Assembly: GCF_016616235.1 (NCBI RefSeq)
Contig: NZ_CP067100.1
Coordinates: 4,895,001 to 4,959,000 of the forward strand
Direction of reading: 5' to 3'
From: Bradyrhizobium diazoefficiens
Lineage (GTDB): Bacteria > Pseudomonadota > Alphaproteobacteria > Rhizobiales > Xanthobacteraceae
Length of the DNA: 64,000 nucleotides
Positions 17,301-26,879 of this stretch are shown here, piece by piece. Made by a program: the position numbers and the translations under genes. The notes below the pieces were generated by a model. That model was given only the letters and a program-made list of their open reading frames with translations, did not search any database and was not told where the DNA came from. Each line of letters opens with the position of its first letter. Position 1 is the stretch's first letter.

Positions 17301-17736
17301 AACCGGGAGCGCCGATCGCGGACAGGTGCTCCAGCGTCTTGCGCAGAACTTCGAACAGGACCGCAGTCGACCAGCCGAACATCAGGATGCCGTTCATCGC
17401 GGTCATCGGCCCGGTCAGCCGCCACGCCGGCACGGGCGTGATATCGCCATAGCCGAGCGTGGTGTAGTTGACGAAGGCAAAATAGAGAAGATCGCTGCCC
17501 TTCGGTGCAGCGCCGACGAGCGCGTAGGCGAGCGCCCAGACCAAGACCTCCAACGTGTGCGCGACCATCAGCGCGGCAGCGGTTCCGACCATCACGGCCA
17601 TCAGGTGAAATCTCGGCCATGCCGTGTGTCGTAACCCGGCCGAACGAGCGACCCCGACCGCGCCAACGGTCACCAGCGCGTGGATCATGATGTTGATCGC
17701 ACTGACGAGGCCGCCAAGGAGGAACTGTACCGTCAT
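17278..17736 (-). CDS. two-helix potassium channel-like protein
   Basis: 152 aa with about four hydrophobic stretches. The pore segment FAFVNYTTLGYGDITPVPAW holds the K+ selectivity filter TLGYGD. It lacks an RCK/TrkA domain, so it is an Ion_trans_2-type pore without an obvious gate. Its 3' end overlaps the FixK-like gene tail-to-tail by 23 nt. It may be the last gene of the leftward run that begins with the tandem hydrolase at 18845. Confidence 0.85.
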   Translation of the reverse strand: MTVQFLLGGLVSAINIMIHALVTVGAVGVARSAGLRHTAWPRFHLMAVMVGTAAALMVAHTLEVLVWALAYALVGAAPKGSDLLYFAFVNYTTLGYGDITPVPAWRLTGPMTAMNGILMFGWSTAVLFEVLRKTLEHLSAIGAPGFKPEDRG

Positions 17737-17751
17737 CGCGCCGAGCAGGCT

Positions 17752-17928
17752 TCAGCTGTTCTTACCAGGTTTACGATCGAGGCGCTGTCTTTGAACTCTC
17801 ATGCGCCTTATCTCTTCATTGAGCGCGTCGGCTTTCTCGTCCCGCCGGTCATTCTTTGATTTCGGCTGATCGCTCTTGCGCAGTTTTTCGAGCGCCTTCT
17901 CAACTGAGAGTTTGGTGGTTTCAGCCAT
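17752..17928 (-). CDS. 58-aa charged small protein
   Basis: ATG at 17928, TGA at 17752. It encodes MAETTKLSVEKALEKLRKSD, then QPKSKNDRRDEKADALNEEI and a basic tail. It is a fully hydrophilic helix-rich peptide with no cysteine or membrane segment. I recall similar small proteins in bradyrhizobial genomes but know no function. It lies 15 nt ahead of the K+ channel gene and 43 nt after the hydrolase gene, in the same direction. It is the best coding frame in this 235-nt gap; an overlapping 89-codon frame is less convincing. Confidence 0.7.
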   Translation of the reverse strand: MAETTKLSVEKALEKLRKSDQPKSKNDRRDEKADALNEEIRRMRVQRQRLDRKPGKNS

Positions 17929-17971
17929 GATAATCCCCGCATGACGTTGTCTTTATTGCAATATGAAACCG

Positions 17972-18835
17972 CTATTTCGCTAGTCCCCCGAACCAGGCGC
18001 CAAAATATCCTGCATACAGTGCCGGCACTTCGAGATTCATCGAATGCCCGATGCCCGGCACGACCACCAGCCGGCAATCCGGCATCGCGGCAGCCATGGT
18101 GCGGAGGTCCGCTGGCGGAATCCAGCCGTCGTGTTCGCCCCAGAGCACCAGATGCGGATGCTTGATTTCCGGCATGCGGCGCTCCAATTCCCTGCTCTCA
18201 CGCTCGCGCGTGAGATTGACAGGTGTCCCGATCCAGACGCCTTCGGAGACACCAAAGGTCTGCTCGATGATCCGCTCGAACAGCGCCTCAATCTCGCCGA
18301 GCCCCTCGCGGAAGCGGGGAGTCGTGTTCGGCAGCATGCTCTCCGGCTCGAACAGCGAGGACGCCGCGGTGGCCATCACCGTCCGCGTCAGCTCCTTACT
18401 TGCCATCATGGCCCGGAACAGGCCGATCTGATCTGTATTGAAGGACATGCCGAGCGGCGTCACCGGATCGAGCGCGAACACCCGCCCGAAGCGGTGGGGC
18501 TGCATCAACAGCATTCGCGCGGCTATGATGCCACCGGTCGAATGCGTCGCGAGATGGCAGTACCTGACGTCAAGCGCATCGAGCGCCGCCAGCATGTCCT
18601 CCGAATGCTGTTGCATGGCGTAGTTGGAGTAGTCGGTAGCGGGTTTAGGCCGGTCGCTATCGCCGCAGCCGCGCCAGTCGATCCCGATGACGCGCATGCC
18701 GGCGGGAAACAACGGTGCGGCGAGTTCGATCCAGTCCTTGCTGGCGAGATTCCCGTGGATGAAGACGACGGTGACGTCGCCCTTTCCCCACGCTCGCCAG
18801 CCAAGCTGGACTTCACCCGCCTGCACCCTGGGCAT
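17972..18835 (-). CDS. alpha/beta hydrolase
   Basis: 287 aa. It has the oxyanion region FIHGNLASKDW, the strand-order motif IGIDWRGCGDSDRP, a nucleophile elbow ATHSTGG (Ser), a predicted acid Asp in WGEHDGW, and His in PGIGHSMNLE. No signal peptide, so it is cytoplasmic. It follows the 835-aa tandem hydrolase by 9 nt and must share its transcript and FixK box. Substrate unknown. Confidence 0.88.
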   Translation of the reverse strand: MPRVQAGEVQLGWRAWGKGDVTVVFIHGNLASKDWIELAAPLFPAGMRVIGIDWRGCGDSDRPKPATDYSNYAMQQHSEDMLAALDALDVRYCHLATHSTGGIIAARMLLMQPHRFGRVFALDPVTPLGMSFNTDQIGLFRAMMASKELTRTVMATAASSLFEPESMLPNTTPRFREGLGEIEALFERIIEQTFGVSEGVWIGTPVNLTRERESRELERRMPEIKHPHLVLWGEHDGWIPPADLRTMAAAMPDCRLVVVPGIGHSMNLEVPALYAGYFGAWFGGLAK

Positions 18836-18844
18836 GAGGCGGCC

Positions 18845-21352
18845 TTATTTGTTCAGACCGGCCGTGGGCGCGGCACCCGGCGGAGTCGGTGCCACGGGCA
18901 AGGCGGCAACCGCAGCACCCTTGATCATGCGCTCCGTGCCAAGCGGCGACGACGTGTCCACCGTTCCCCGGGTCACGAAATCGACCACGTCGGCCGGGTA
19001 TTCGACCGGATTATCCGTATGGATGAAGTGCCCGGTTTCCGGATAGACCTTCAGGATCGGCCGGTTGCCGGCATTGGTCATGCGCGACATGAAGGGCGTG
19101 ATGACGTCACGCCCGAGGTCCGTCAGCCCGTTAAACGCGGGTGTCGGAATGAATGGCTCCTTGTCTCCGAATGCCAGGAAGATCGGCACCTTGATCTGGG
19201 TCAGCCGCTCGTAAAGGTTCTTCGGATCGTCCTGCTGGAGTTCCGCCCCGATCGTATAGACATCGTAGATGAAGACGTTGCACCACTGCGCGAGCTCCTT
19301 CGGATTGCCTTTGGTCAACCCGACGCGTTGCTCGGTGTGGAAGCGGGCATATTCGCTGTCGCTGAAGAAATAGCCGCTCTTGGCTGCCGATGCCGTACCA
19401 GTGTCGGGGTCACGCTTCCTAAAATAGAAGAAGTCGCGAATGTTCTGCTCCGAACGCCCCGTCTCCGCGGCGAGGATGCCGGTCTGGTCCCAGGTCGCCT
19501 TCCATTTGTCGAAGTCGTGGTCGAACGCCGAGTCGAATAGCCTCAGCTTCTTGTCCTTTGCGACGGTGATATCGCGCGGATATTCCTCGAGACCCGACGG
19601 CGCTTCAAGGGCGAGAGCCTGCACCGCATCCGGCCAGGTCAGCGCATAGCCCATCACGAACTGACCCCCGAGTGAGTGGCCAAGATAGTATGCCTTCTTG
19701 ATCCCAAGCTGGTTGACCACGAGATCATAGATGACCTCGCGCATGTCTTGCATGGTGCGCGCCGGGCTCTTGTCGAGATTGCCGGGTCCGGACATGCCGT
19801 AATGCGGCAGGTCGGGCACGATCACACGCAGACCGCTGCGCAGGGCATACTGCATGATGTTGCCATAGTGGCCGCCGAATGCGCCCTTGCCATGGATGAT
19901 GACGAGCACCTTCGGATCCTTGTCGGTGCCGGCGTATTCGTCCATGTAGCCGATCTGCCAGGACGTGCCGCCCTTGTCCTTCGCGGTCGCGTATTTGACC
20001 GGATAGGGGTAGGTCACGTTGTCCTTCCAGAACGACGTCTTGGGATCGATAGTCTCGGCCACGCCGGGCACGCGATAGTTCTTGTCGACGAACTGCTGCG
20101 CGCGGTCGAGGCTTGCAACGTCGTCCATAAACGAGACGAACTTCGGATCGTTCTTGCGGTTGTTGATTAGCGGGAACACGCCGTAGTGAGCGACGGGACT
20201 CTCTTCGGCGATGAGATCGGCACCCGGCACGCGCTCGACGGCACGCTGCGCGAGCTTAAAGTTCAGCCAGAGGTCGTTGGTGATGTGCATCACCAGCGTG
20301 CGCGCCTGGATGCGGCCGAGATAAGGGTTGACGTTGTGGGTCTCACCGACCCGGTTGCGCCAGACCAGGTCCACCGCGTCATACAGCTTGGATCGGTTGA
20401 CGACGTTGAGACCGGCCTTCTCATTCGGCGGATCCCAGTAGAAGACTTCCGGCTGTACCGACGCGAAGCTCTGGGTCGTCCTGTATCCGAAATCATAGCC
20501 GGTCAGGCCGAGCACCGACCAGCCGAACGCCATGCCCTGCAGAGGGTGCTTTTCCTTGGGCAGCTTGTAGTAGTCGCCCTCGGTGGCCTGCCACACCGGG
20601 TCCGACTCGATCGCCGCCGTCATCAATTGGAAGGTCCAGTTTCCGACGGGGTCCCCGGCGTCCGACTGCGTGGTGCCGCCGATCGGCATCAGTCCGCCCA
20701 TGAAGTCCGGATGCATGACGCCCCAGACATACGTCTGCGTGCCGCCCATCGAGACGCCGGTGACCAACGCGGCGTGCGCAACCTTCAGACTGTCGCGCAG
20801 CATGCGGTAGTTCGCCTGCACCATGTCGTAGTAGCTGTATTGCGGGAATTTGATGCCGAGCCCGTCGGACGGCTTGCTGGCGCCCCAGGTGCCGAGCGGA
20901 TCGACCATGATGACGTAGTACCGATCGGTATCGATGGGACGGCCAGGTCCGATCACGGGTACGCCGCCCGACAGGGCCGCGCCCTTGACCCACTGCTCGT
21001 ACATGTCGGTGGAGTCGCCGGAATAATAGGAATTGATCACCACCGCATTGGTGATCTCGCCGGCCGCATTGCGCCGCGCATTCCCAATCGCGATGTAGCC
21101 GGTGCGCAGCTTGCCGCCACCGAGCGATTCCAAGGTGATGCCGCCCTCGCCGCCATTCTCCCACTTCGAGGGATCGTTCAAATCGTACTTCCCGCCCAGG
21201 CGGAAGTTGGCGATCTCATAGTACTTCTTCAGCCCGTCATGCTGCATCTGCGACGAGCGGCGGGTGAAGGGTTGTGCAACTGCGAGAGCAGTGCCGACCA
21301 TCAGCAAGATCAGGCTGACGACGCAGCGCTTCACGAAACGTCTCCCGGTCAT
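18845..21352 (-). CDS. exported tandem alpha/beta hydrolase, two domains
   Basis: 835 aa with a signal peptide (MTGRRFVKRCVVSLILLMVG onward, cleavage near AVAQ). The first half (about 35-400) resembles homoserine O-acetyltransferase-type folds, with nucleophile elbow TGVSMGGTQT. The second half (about 450-800) is another hydrolase fold, with LVIIHGKGAFGGHYG, nucleophile GHSLGGQFVMG and His in PETGHFIHTDNP. Two catalytic domains on one exported chain are unusual, and the substrate is unknown; polyester or ester turnover would fit the neighbourhood. A FixK box lies 58 nt upstream. Confidence 0.85.
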   Translation of the reverse strand: MTGRRFVKRCVVSLILLMVGTALAVAQPFTRRSSQMQHDGLKKYYEIANFRLGGKYDLNDPSKWENGGEGGITLESLGGGKLRTGYIAIGNARRNAAGEITNAVVINSYYSGDSTDMYEQWVKGAALSGGVPVIGPGRPIDTDRYYVIMVDPLGTWGASKPSDGLGIKFPQYSYYDMVQANYRMLRDSLKVAHAALVTGVSMGGTQTYVWGVMHPDFMGGLMPIGGTTQSDAGDPVGNWTFQLMTAAIESDPVWQATEGDYYKLPKEKHPLQGMAFGWSVLGLTGYDFGYRTTQSFASVQPEVFYWDPPNEKAGLNVVNRSKLYDAVDLVWRNRVGETHNVNPYLGRIQARTLVMHITNDLWLNFKLAQRAVERVPGADLIAEESPVAHYGVFPLINNRKNDPKFVSFMDDVASLDRAQQFVDKNYRVPGVAETIDPKTSFWKDNVTYPYPVKYATAKDKGGTSWQIGYMDEYAGTDKDPKVLVIIHGKGAFGGHYGNIMQYALRSGLRVIVPDLPHYGMSGPGNLDKSPARTMQDMREVIYDLVVNQLGIKKAYYLGHSLGGQFVMGYALTWPDAVQALALEAPSGLEEYPRDITVAKDKKLRLFDSAFDHDFDKWKATWDQTGILAAETGRSEQNIRDFFYFRKRDPDTGTASAAKSGYFFSDSEYARFHTEQRVGLTKGNPKELAQWCNVFIYDVYTIGAELQQDDPKNLYERLTQIKVPIFLAFGDKEPFIPTPAFNGLTDLGRDVITPFMSRMTNAGNRPILKVYPETGHFIHTDNPVEYPADVVDFVTRGTVDTSSPLGTERMIKGAAVAALPVAPTPPGAAPTAGLNK

Positions 21353-21409
21353 GACGGATTCCTCCCAGCGGATTTTGGCCGAAGGCTAGGCGGGACGAGC
21401 GGGCGAGTC

Positions 21410-21423
21410 TTGATTTAGCTCAA
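21410..21423. promoter_or_regulatory. FixK/FNR-type box between divergent genes
   Basis: TTGATTTAGCTCAA. It is 58 nt from the tandem hydrolase start and only 26 nt from the rightward start at 21449, so activation is more plausible leftward; rightward it may need a different start or could repress. Confidence 0.75.
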
Positions 21424-21448
21424 TGGATTCCGCTTGCGGAGGTTGAGG

Positions 21449-22408
21449 ATGTCACGATTAAAACGCCGCCCGGTCCCCGCAATGCCGTTCCTCAATCATG
21501 GCTCGTATCGGATACGCTATGAGCTTGATGGGCCGGCCGATGCTCCGGCCTATGTGCTCGTGAACGGACTCACGCAATATGCCGAGTTATGGACGGCCTA
21601 CCGTGACGCCCTGCTGGCGCGGCGCTTTCGCGTCGCCACCTTCGATCTGCTCGGCCAGGGGGGCTCCGACAAGCCTGCTCTGTTCATCAGCCAAGACGAC
21701 CAGGTCACCGCGCTTCACCTCCTGATCGGCGAGCTCGGCGACGGTCCGATCTTCCTGAGCGGCATCAGCTTTGGCGGACTGATCGCCCTGCGCTATGCGA
21801 TCGAGCACGGCGACCGGCTCTCCGGTCTCGTACCGATGAGCTGCTTTGCGGAGCTGTCGCCGCAACTGCTTCTGATCGGCAATGCCTTGCGCACCGGCCT
21901 GATCCTGGGCGGCACGAGCTACCTCCAGGATCTGCTGCTGCCGATGAATCTGTCGGACCAGTGGCTGAGGCCGTTGCTTGACAAGCTCGACGGCGTCAAG
22001 CGGCAAGGCTGGCTCGTCAATGACGTCTACGCACTCCAGAACCTGATGGAGTCCTTCCTCGATTTCCAGCCGCTGACGCCAAGACTATCGTCGATCACGG
22101 TGCCGACAATGATCCTGAACGGCGAGTTCGACTTCCTGACGCCGCGCGCCCTGCACGAAACCCTGCGCGTCGAAATCCCCGACAGCTCGCTGGTGATCAT
22201 TCCGAAGTCCTATCACGCCTTTACGCTCGAGAAGAGCGCACTCACGGCCGAGTTGCTCGCACGCTTCGCCGACCAAGTGATGGCCGGGCGTTGGCAAGGC
22301 AACAAGGCGGTCTGGATTGCGCCGGAGGACCCCGGTGGCGAGCTCACGCCATTTCCAGCAGGCTACGACCATCTCCGCGCTATCCCGGTGCAGAGGACGA
22401 CGCCATGA
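21449..22408 (+). CDS. alpha/beta hydrolase
   Basis: 319 aa from the ATG at 21449 (GCGGAGG, 6-nt spacing). It has VNGLTQYAELW at the oxyanion region, the elbow SGISFGGLIALRY with the nucleophilic Ser, an acid candidate in LNGEFDFLTP, and His in PKSYHAFTLE. It is cytoplasmic. It overlaps the next gene by ATGA, so the two are coupled. Different in sequence from the leftward hydrolases, so not a simple recent duplicate. Confidence 0.87.
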   Translation: MSRLKRRPVPAMPFLNHGSYRIRYELDGPADAPAYVLVNGLTQYAELWTAYRDALLARRFRVATFDLLGQGGSDKPALFISQDDQVTALHLLIGELGDGPIFLSGISFGGLIALRYAIEHGDRLSGLVPMSCFAELSPQLLLIGNALRTGLILGGTSYLQDLLLPMNLSDQWLRPLLDKLDGVKRQGWLVNDVYALQNLMESFLDFQPLTPRLSSITVPTMILNGEFDFLTPRALHETLRVEIPDSSLVIIPKSYHAFTLEKSALTAELLARFADQVMAGRWQGNKAVWIAPEDPGGELTPFPAGYDHLRAIPVQRTTP

Positions 22409-23019
22409 GCGGATTCTTCCGCCCCCTCGATTCCGAGGGCCGCGTGGCGGCGCACCAGCAGACGCGTGTCTCCGCATTCCTGGTCTCCGCCCACGGCGCT
22501 CTGGCCCGACAGTCCGCATTCAGCCTACCCGCGAGGCTCGAGTCGGCTTGGCAGACCGAACTGAACGCACAGCTTTACCGCGAGACCGAAATTGTCTCGC
22601 TGCTGCTGCGCGCGACGAGTTGGGCGCCGGATCCCGGCTTGGGCTATATGGCCGTGGCCTGGGAAAGCGCCTGGTATCCTGCTCCAATCTACGAGATTTC
22701 GGACTGGCCCCTCGCCGTGGCAGCCGGTCTTGCAACGCTCGCCCATGCCGTTCACGCGGGAATCCGGCCGGCGGCGCTGTTGCCGGTGGAAGCCAATCCC
22801 AACGATCCTTTCGTCATGGCGCTGCGCCGCATCGAATTCGAAAGCGGCCGCCTGCTGCAGGCGCAAATCCTCTCTCTGAAAGGTCCGGACTTCCTGCCGT
22901 TTCGCGACGTTGTCACCTCCGCCCTTGAACGGCGCCACACCGAGGTGCGCAAGCTGTGGCGCGACATGCTCCAGAGCGTAGGCATCGGCGCTCGCGACTC
23001 AAATGATGAGAAGCCTTGA
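22405..23019 (+). CDS. hypothetical protein coupled to hydrolase
   Basis: 204 aa beginning at the ATGA overlap with the hydrolase gene. There is a mid-hydrophobic part (WPLAVAAGLATLAHAVHAGI) but no clear transmembrane helix, and an amphipathic C-terminus. No family recognised. Its stop codon lies inside the FixK box of the next operon. Confidence 0.75.
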   Translation: MSGFFRPLDSEGRVAAHQQTRVSAFLVSAHGALARQSAFSLPARLESAWQTELNAQLYRETEIVSLLLRATSWAPDPGLGYMAVAWESAWYPAPIYEISDWPLAVAAGLATLAHAVHAGIRPAALLPVEANPNDPFVMALRRIEFESGRLLQAQILSLKGPDFLPFRDVVTSALERRHTEVRKLWRDMLQSVGIGARDSNDEKP

Positions 23020-23029
23020 TGCAAATCAA
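23016..23029. promoter_or_regulatory. FixK/FNR-type box overlapping a stop codon
   Basis: TTGATGCAAATCAA. The TGA at 23017-23019 ends the preceding hypothetical gene. It is 68 nt before the CoA-transferase alpha gene. Confidence 0.75.
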
Positions 23030-23096
23030 AGGAACGCGGTGACAGCCAGCGAACATTGTCCTGCTGCTGCCGTAGCTTGTGACCGGAGTTGCCGCC

Positions 23097-23744
23097 ATGA
23101 AGGCTGTTTCCGTCGAAGAAGCCGTTGCGATGATCCCGGCCGGCGCCAGCGTCATGGTCGGCGGGTTCATGGGTGTCGGGACACCGGAGCGCCTGCTCGA
23201 CGAAATGGTCCGGCAGCAAAAGAACGGCCTTTCGCTGATCTGCAACGACGCCGCGCTTCCCGGCAAAGGTGTCGGCAAATTGTTCGACGCGGCGTTGGTC
23301 TCGCGCCTGACCGCGACGCATATCGGCCTCAACCCGAAGGCGCAGCAGCAGATGCTGGCGAGCCAGATCGCCGTCGATCTCGTTCCGCAAGGAACTTTCG
23401 TCGAGCGAATTCGCGCAGGCGGATGCGGCATCGGCGGCATTCTGACAGCAACGGGCGTCGGCACACTGGTCGCGGAAGGCAAGCGCCAGATCGAAGTCGA
23501 CGGCAAGCCGTTCCTGCTCGAGACTGCGTTGCGGGCGCAGTTCGCGCTGGTACATGCCTTTCTCGCCGACTATCTCGGCAATCTTGCCTACGCACTGACG
23601 TCCCGCAACTTCAATCCGGTCATGGCCATGGCGGCCGACACCGTGATCGTGACGGCAGAGCACATCGTGCCCGTGGGCGTGATCGCGCCCGACCATGTCG
23701 TGACCCCGGCGCCGCTCGTCGACTACCTCATTACGAACGGGTGA
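23097..23744 (+). CDS. CoA-transferase subunit A
   Basis: 215 aa from the ATG at 23097. It has VGGFMGVGTPERLLD near the start, the IVPVGVIAPDHVVTP end and GGCGIGGILTATGVGTLV, all of the type-I 3-oxoacid CoA-transferase alpha subunit (AtoD/ScoA-like). With the next gene it should move CoA between acyl-CoA and a free acid such as acetate or acetoacetate. The tight 4-nt gap to subunit B confirms the pairing. Confidence 0.9.
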   Translation: MKAVSVEEAVAMIPAGASVMVGGFMGVGTPERLLDEMVRQQKNGLSLICNDAALPGKGVGKLFDAALVSRLTATHIGLNPKAQQQMLASQIAVDLVPQGTFVERIRAGGCGIGGILTATGVGTLVAEGKRQIEVDGKPFLLETALRAQFALVHAFLADYLGNLAYALTSRNFNPVMAMAADTVIVTAEHIVPVGVIAPDHVVTPAPLVDYLITNG

Positions 23745-23748
23745 GACC

Positions 23749-24399
23749 ATGGATGCACAGACCATCATCGCCCGGCGCGTCGCCAAGGAGTTGAGGAGCG
23801 GCAACCTCGTCAACCTCGGCATCGGCATTCCGACGCTGGTCGCGAATTACATCCCATCCGACCTGAAGGTGTTCTTCCAGTCGGAGAACGGCCTGATCGG
23901 CACCGGACCAATCCCTGAGCAAGGCATGGCGCATCCGACGTTGACTGACGCCGGAGGCAAGCCGATCAGCGCTCTGCCCGGGGCCTGCACATTCGACAGC
24001 GCGATGTCGTTCGGATTGATCCGCGGCGGCCATGTCGATGTCACCGTGCTCGGCGGTCTCCAGGTCGATGCGCACGGCCATCTCGCCAATTGGATGATTC
24101 CCGGCAAGATGGTGCCAGGCATGGGCGGGGCGATGGATCTGGTCACCGGCGCCAAGCGGGTCATCGTCGCTATGCAGCACGCCGCCAAGGGCAAGTCGAA
24201 GATCGTCGCAAAATGCACGCTGCCGCTGACGTCGGCGCGGCCGGTGGATCTGGTTGTGACGGACATGGCCGTGATCGCCTTCCCCGACGGGAAGGCGACG
24301 CTGTTGGAAACCGCGCCCGGCATCAGCGTTGGCGAAGTCCTGGCGGTGACCGAGGCCGAGCTTGTCGTTCCCGACAGCGTTCCAGAAATGAAGCTGTGA
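23749..24399 (+). CDS. CoA-transferase subunit B
   Basis: 216 aa. The catalytic glutamate motif SENGLIG places Glu at about residue 46; NLGIGIPTLV, GGHVDVTVLGGLQVD and MGGAMDLVTGAKRVIV are typical of the beta subunit (AtoA/ScoB-like). It works with the preceding subunit. Both genes follow a FixK box, so acid activation or acetoacetate use at low oxygen is likely. Confidence 0.92.
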   Translation: MDAQTIIARRVAKELRSGNLVNLGIGIPTLVANYIPSDLKVFFQSENGLIGTGPIPEQGMAHPTLTDAGGKPISALPGACTFDSAMSFGLIRGGHVDVTVLGGLQVDAHGHLANWMIPGKMVPGMGGAMDLVTGAKRVIVAMQHAAKGKSKIVAKCTLPLTSARPVDLVVTDMAVIAFPDGKATLLETAPGISVGEVLAVTEAELVVPDSVPEMKL

Positions 24400-24409
24400 G
24401 GTCACGGCC

Positions 24410-24868
24410 ATGCGGATATTCAGCGACTTCGATGAGATCAAATCCGCCATTGGCACGGAGATCGGCGTCAGCGATTGGGTCGAGGTGTCGCAGGATCGGA
24501 TCAACCAGTTTGCCGAGGCAACCTGCGATGAGCAATGGATCCATGTCGATCAGGAGCGTGCTAAAAAAGAGCTGCCCGGCGGCACCACCATCGCCCACGG
24601 GCTCTTGTCGCTGGCGCTTGCGCCGCTGTTTATCCGCTCGGTGATCAGCTTGAAGGGCCTGCGTAACACCCTGAACTATGGCGCGGACCGGATACGGTAT
24701 CTGGCGCCGGTGCCGGCGGGCTCCAAGCTCCGCGGCCGCGTCACGGTCGCGGAAGCCGAGGACGTGGCGCCGAATGGCCTGCGCGTGAACTACCATCTCG
24801 TGATCGAGATCGATGGCGGCAAGAAGCCCGCCTGCATCGCCGAGCTGATCGCCCTGCACTATCGCTGA
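24410..24868 (+). CDS. MaoC-like (R)-specific enoyl-CoA hydratase
   Basis: 152 aa hot-dog fold protein. FAEATCDEQWIHVDQERAKK carries the Asp-His pair of MaoC/PhaJ hydratases, and GTTIAHGLLSLALAP is the second family segment. It would hydrate trans-2-enoyl-CoA to (R)-3-hydroxyacyl-CoA, a PHA monomer. It lies 10 nt after the CoA-transferase genes. Its 3' end faces fabI with a 6-nt gap. Confidence 0.88.
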   Translation: MRIFSDFDEIKSAIGTEIGVSDWVEVSQDRINQFAEATCDEQWIHVDQERAKKELPGGTTIAHGLLSLALAPLFIRSVISLKGLRNTLNYGADRIRYLAPVPAGSKLRGRVTVAEAEDVAPNGLRVNYHLVIEIDGGKKPACIAELIALHYR

Positions 24869-24874
24869 GCGCGT

Positions 24875-25663
24875 TCAATCGATGATGTGATAGCCGCCGT
24901 CGATATAGAGAACGCCGCCGGTGATGAGCTTGGCGCCGTCGAGTGCCAGGAATGCGGTGGCGTTGCCGACGTCGTCGATGCTGACGAGGCTGCGCGCCGG
25001 TGCCTTCGACTGGGCCTTGTCCATCAGTTCGTCGAACTCCGGAATGCCTGAGGCCGCACGTGTGGCGAGCGGTCCGGGCGAGATCGCGTGCACACGGATG
25101 CCCTTCGGCCCCAGTTCCGCCGCAGCGTATCGAACGGCCGCTTCCAGCGCCGCCTTCGCCACACCCATGATGTTGTAATTCTCAACTACCATCTGGCTGC
25201 CATAATAGGTCATCGTGAACATGGTGCCGCCGTTCTTCATCAGCGGCTCGGCGAGATGGGCCATCCGCAGGAATGACCAGCACGAGACGTCCATCGTCTT
25301 CAGGAAGCCGTCGCGGTTCACGTCCACGACGCGGCCGTGCAGCGCCTCCTTCGGCGAGAAAGCGATAGAGTGCAGCAGGAAGTCGAGCTGGCCCCATTCG
25401 TTTGCGATGCGCTCGAACACCTGCTCGGTCTGGCCTTCGACCATCACGTCCAGCGGCATGAAAATCGGGGCTTCCAGCGCCTGCGCTAGCGGCTCGACAT
25501 GCTTCCTGGCGCGGTCGTTCAGGTAAGTGACGGCAAGGTCGGCGCCGAGGGCGCGAAACGCCCTCGCGCAGCCCCAGGCGATCGACTGGTCGTTGGCGAT
25601 GCCGACGATCAGACCCTTCTTGCCCTTCAGGGCGATTTTGCTATCCGGGAATACGGGGATCAT
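24875..25663 (-). CDS. fabI: enoyl-ACP reductase FabI
   Basis: 262 aa short-chain dehydrogenase. The divergent dinucleotide motif [14 protein letters not shown] is specific to FabI, and the active-site region [20 protein letters not shown] has the Tyr-x6-Lys arrangement. It reduces enoyl-ACP in fatty acid synthesis. Its operon with pta-ackA behind a FixK box suggests a second, low-oxygen copy rather than the housekeeping enzyme, but that copy is not in this window. Overlaps ackA by ATGA. Confidence 0.92.
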   Translation of the reverse strand: MIPVFPDSKIALKGKKGLIVGIANDQSIAWGCARAFRALGADLAVTYLNDRARKHVEPLAQALEAPIFMPLDVMVEGQTEQVFERIANEWGQLDFLLHSIAFSPKEALHGRVVDVNRDGFLKTMDVSCWSFLRMAHLAEPLMKNGGTMFTMTYYGSQMVVENYNIMGVAKAALEAAVRYAAAELGPKGIRVHAISPGPLATRAASGIPEFDELMDKAQSKAPARSLVSIDDVGNATAFLALDGAKLITGGVLYIDGGYHIID

Positions 25664-26874
25664 AACACCCTCTCATGTCTGGGGTTGGGCGCTTGGTCGT
25701 TCATCAGCAGCGACAGCGTGTGCTGCGCGATCATCAGTTCCTCGTCGGTCGGCACCACGTAAACGGGGATGGTACTATTGGGCCGCGATATCAGTCGCGA
25801 ATGACGCGCATTCTCGGCTGCATCGATCGCAACACCGAGCCAGGCGAGCTGCTCTGCCACGCGTGCACGGATATTTGCAGAATTCTCGCCGATGCCGGCC
25901 GTGAACACGAAGGCGTCCAAACCCTGCAAAGCGGCCGCAAGCATGCCCGAGCTGAGGCCGATCCGATAAACAAAATAGTCGATAGCCAGCTTCGCCTTGG
26001 ACTCTTGGCTGGCTTCCAGCTCGCGCATGTCGTTGCTGACGCCCGAGAGCCCCTTCAATCCGCAATCGCGATAAAGGAAATTCTGCACGTTCGACGCCGA
26101 CATCCCCTTCTCGGAGATGAGATAAAGTACGACTCCGGGATCGAGTTGACCGGGACGCGTCCCCATCGGCAGCCCGTCGAGCGCCGTGAAACCCATGGTG
26201 CTCTCGACGCTCTGTGCGTCCCTCAGCGCGCACATCGATGCACCACTGCCGAGATGGGCGACGATGATCCGGCGTTTGGCGATCTCGGGCGCGATCTGCA
26301 GCAGGGTCTTCGCAATGTATTCGTAGGATAGCCCGTGAAAGCCATAGCGCCGCACGCCTTCGGCATGAAGCTGATGGGGAATCGCATAGTGATCGGCGAC
26401 CGCGTCGTGGGTGCGATGAAAGGCGGTATCGAAGCATGCGACCTGCGGCAGCGTGGGAAAATTGGTCAGGATCGAACGGATCGGCGCCAGATTGTGCGGC
26501 TGATGCAGCGGGGCAAGGCTGACGAAGCGCTCGAGGCGCGCCACCACGCCGTGGTCGATCAGAACCGGCCGGGTATAGTCCGGTCCGCCATGCACAACGC
26601 GATGCCCGACCGCCATCGGTTGGAGACGGAGCTCGTTGCGCAGCCAGTCGCCTGCGACGCCCATCGCGGCCGGAACGTCGGGGACCGCCTCGATCGGATA
26701 GGCGCGGTCGGCCAAGGGATCACCACCCGCGCCGCTTGCGCGCAAGCGCGGGCGGCTGCCGATGCCATCCATCTGCCCCTTGATTTGGCGCCGCAACGTG
26801 CCCTCGCCCTCGACGGAGAACACCTGGAACTTGACGCTGGAGGAGCCCGCGTTGACGACAAGGATCGTGTTCAT
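25660..26874 (-). CDS. ackA: acetate kinase
   Basis: 404 aa from the ATG at 26874; the open frame extends further upstream into pta. [16 protein letters not shown] is the N-terminal signature; [16 protein letters not shown] and [10 protein letters not shown] are acetate-kinase motifs. It makes ATP from acetyl phosphate. It sits 5 nt after pta and overlaps fabI by ATGA. Confidence 0.94.
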   Translation of the reverse strand: MNTILVVNAGSSSVKFQVFSVEGEGTLRRQIKGQMDGIGSRPRLRASGAGGDPLADRAYPIEAVPDVPAAMGVAGDWLRNELRLQPMAVGHRVVHGGPDYTRPVLIDHGVVARLERFVSLAPLHQPHNLAPIRSILTNFPTLPQVACFDTAFHRTHDAVADHYAIPHQLHAEGVRRYGFHGLSYEYIAKTLLQIAPEIAKRRIIVAHLGSGASMCALRDAQSVESTMGFTALDGLPMGTRPGQLDPGVVLYLISEKGMSASNVQNFLYRDCGLKGLSGVSNDMRELEASQESKAKLAIDYFVYRIGLSSGMLAAALQGLDAFVFTAGIGENSANIRARVAEQLAWLGVAIDAAENARHSRLISRPNSTIPVYVVPTDEELMIAQHTLSLLMNDQAPNPRHERVL

Positions 26875-26879
26875 GGCGG

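Noticed and set aside
17808..18077. Leftward 89-codon frame overlapping the hydrolase end
   Set aside because: The 58-codon frame at 17752-17928 has more protein-like content and fits the operon spacing.
18044..19540. Rightward 498-codon frame
   Set aside because: Antisense to the hydrolase genes at 17972 and 18845, no motif.
20186..21418. Rightward 410-codon frame
   Set aside because: Antisense to the tandem hydrolase gene, no motif.
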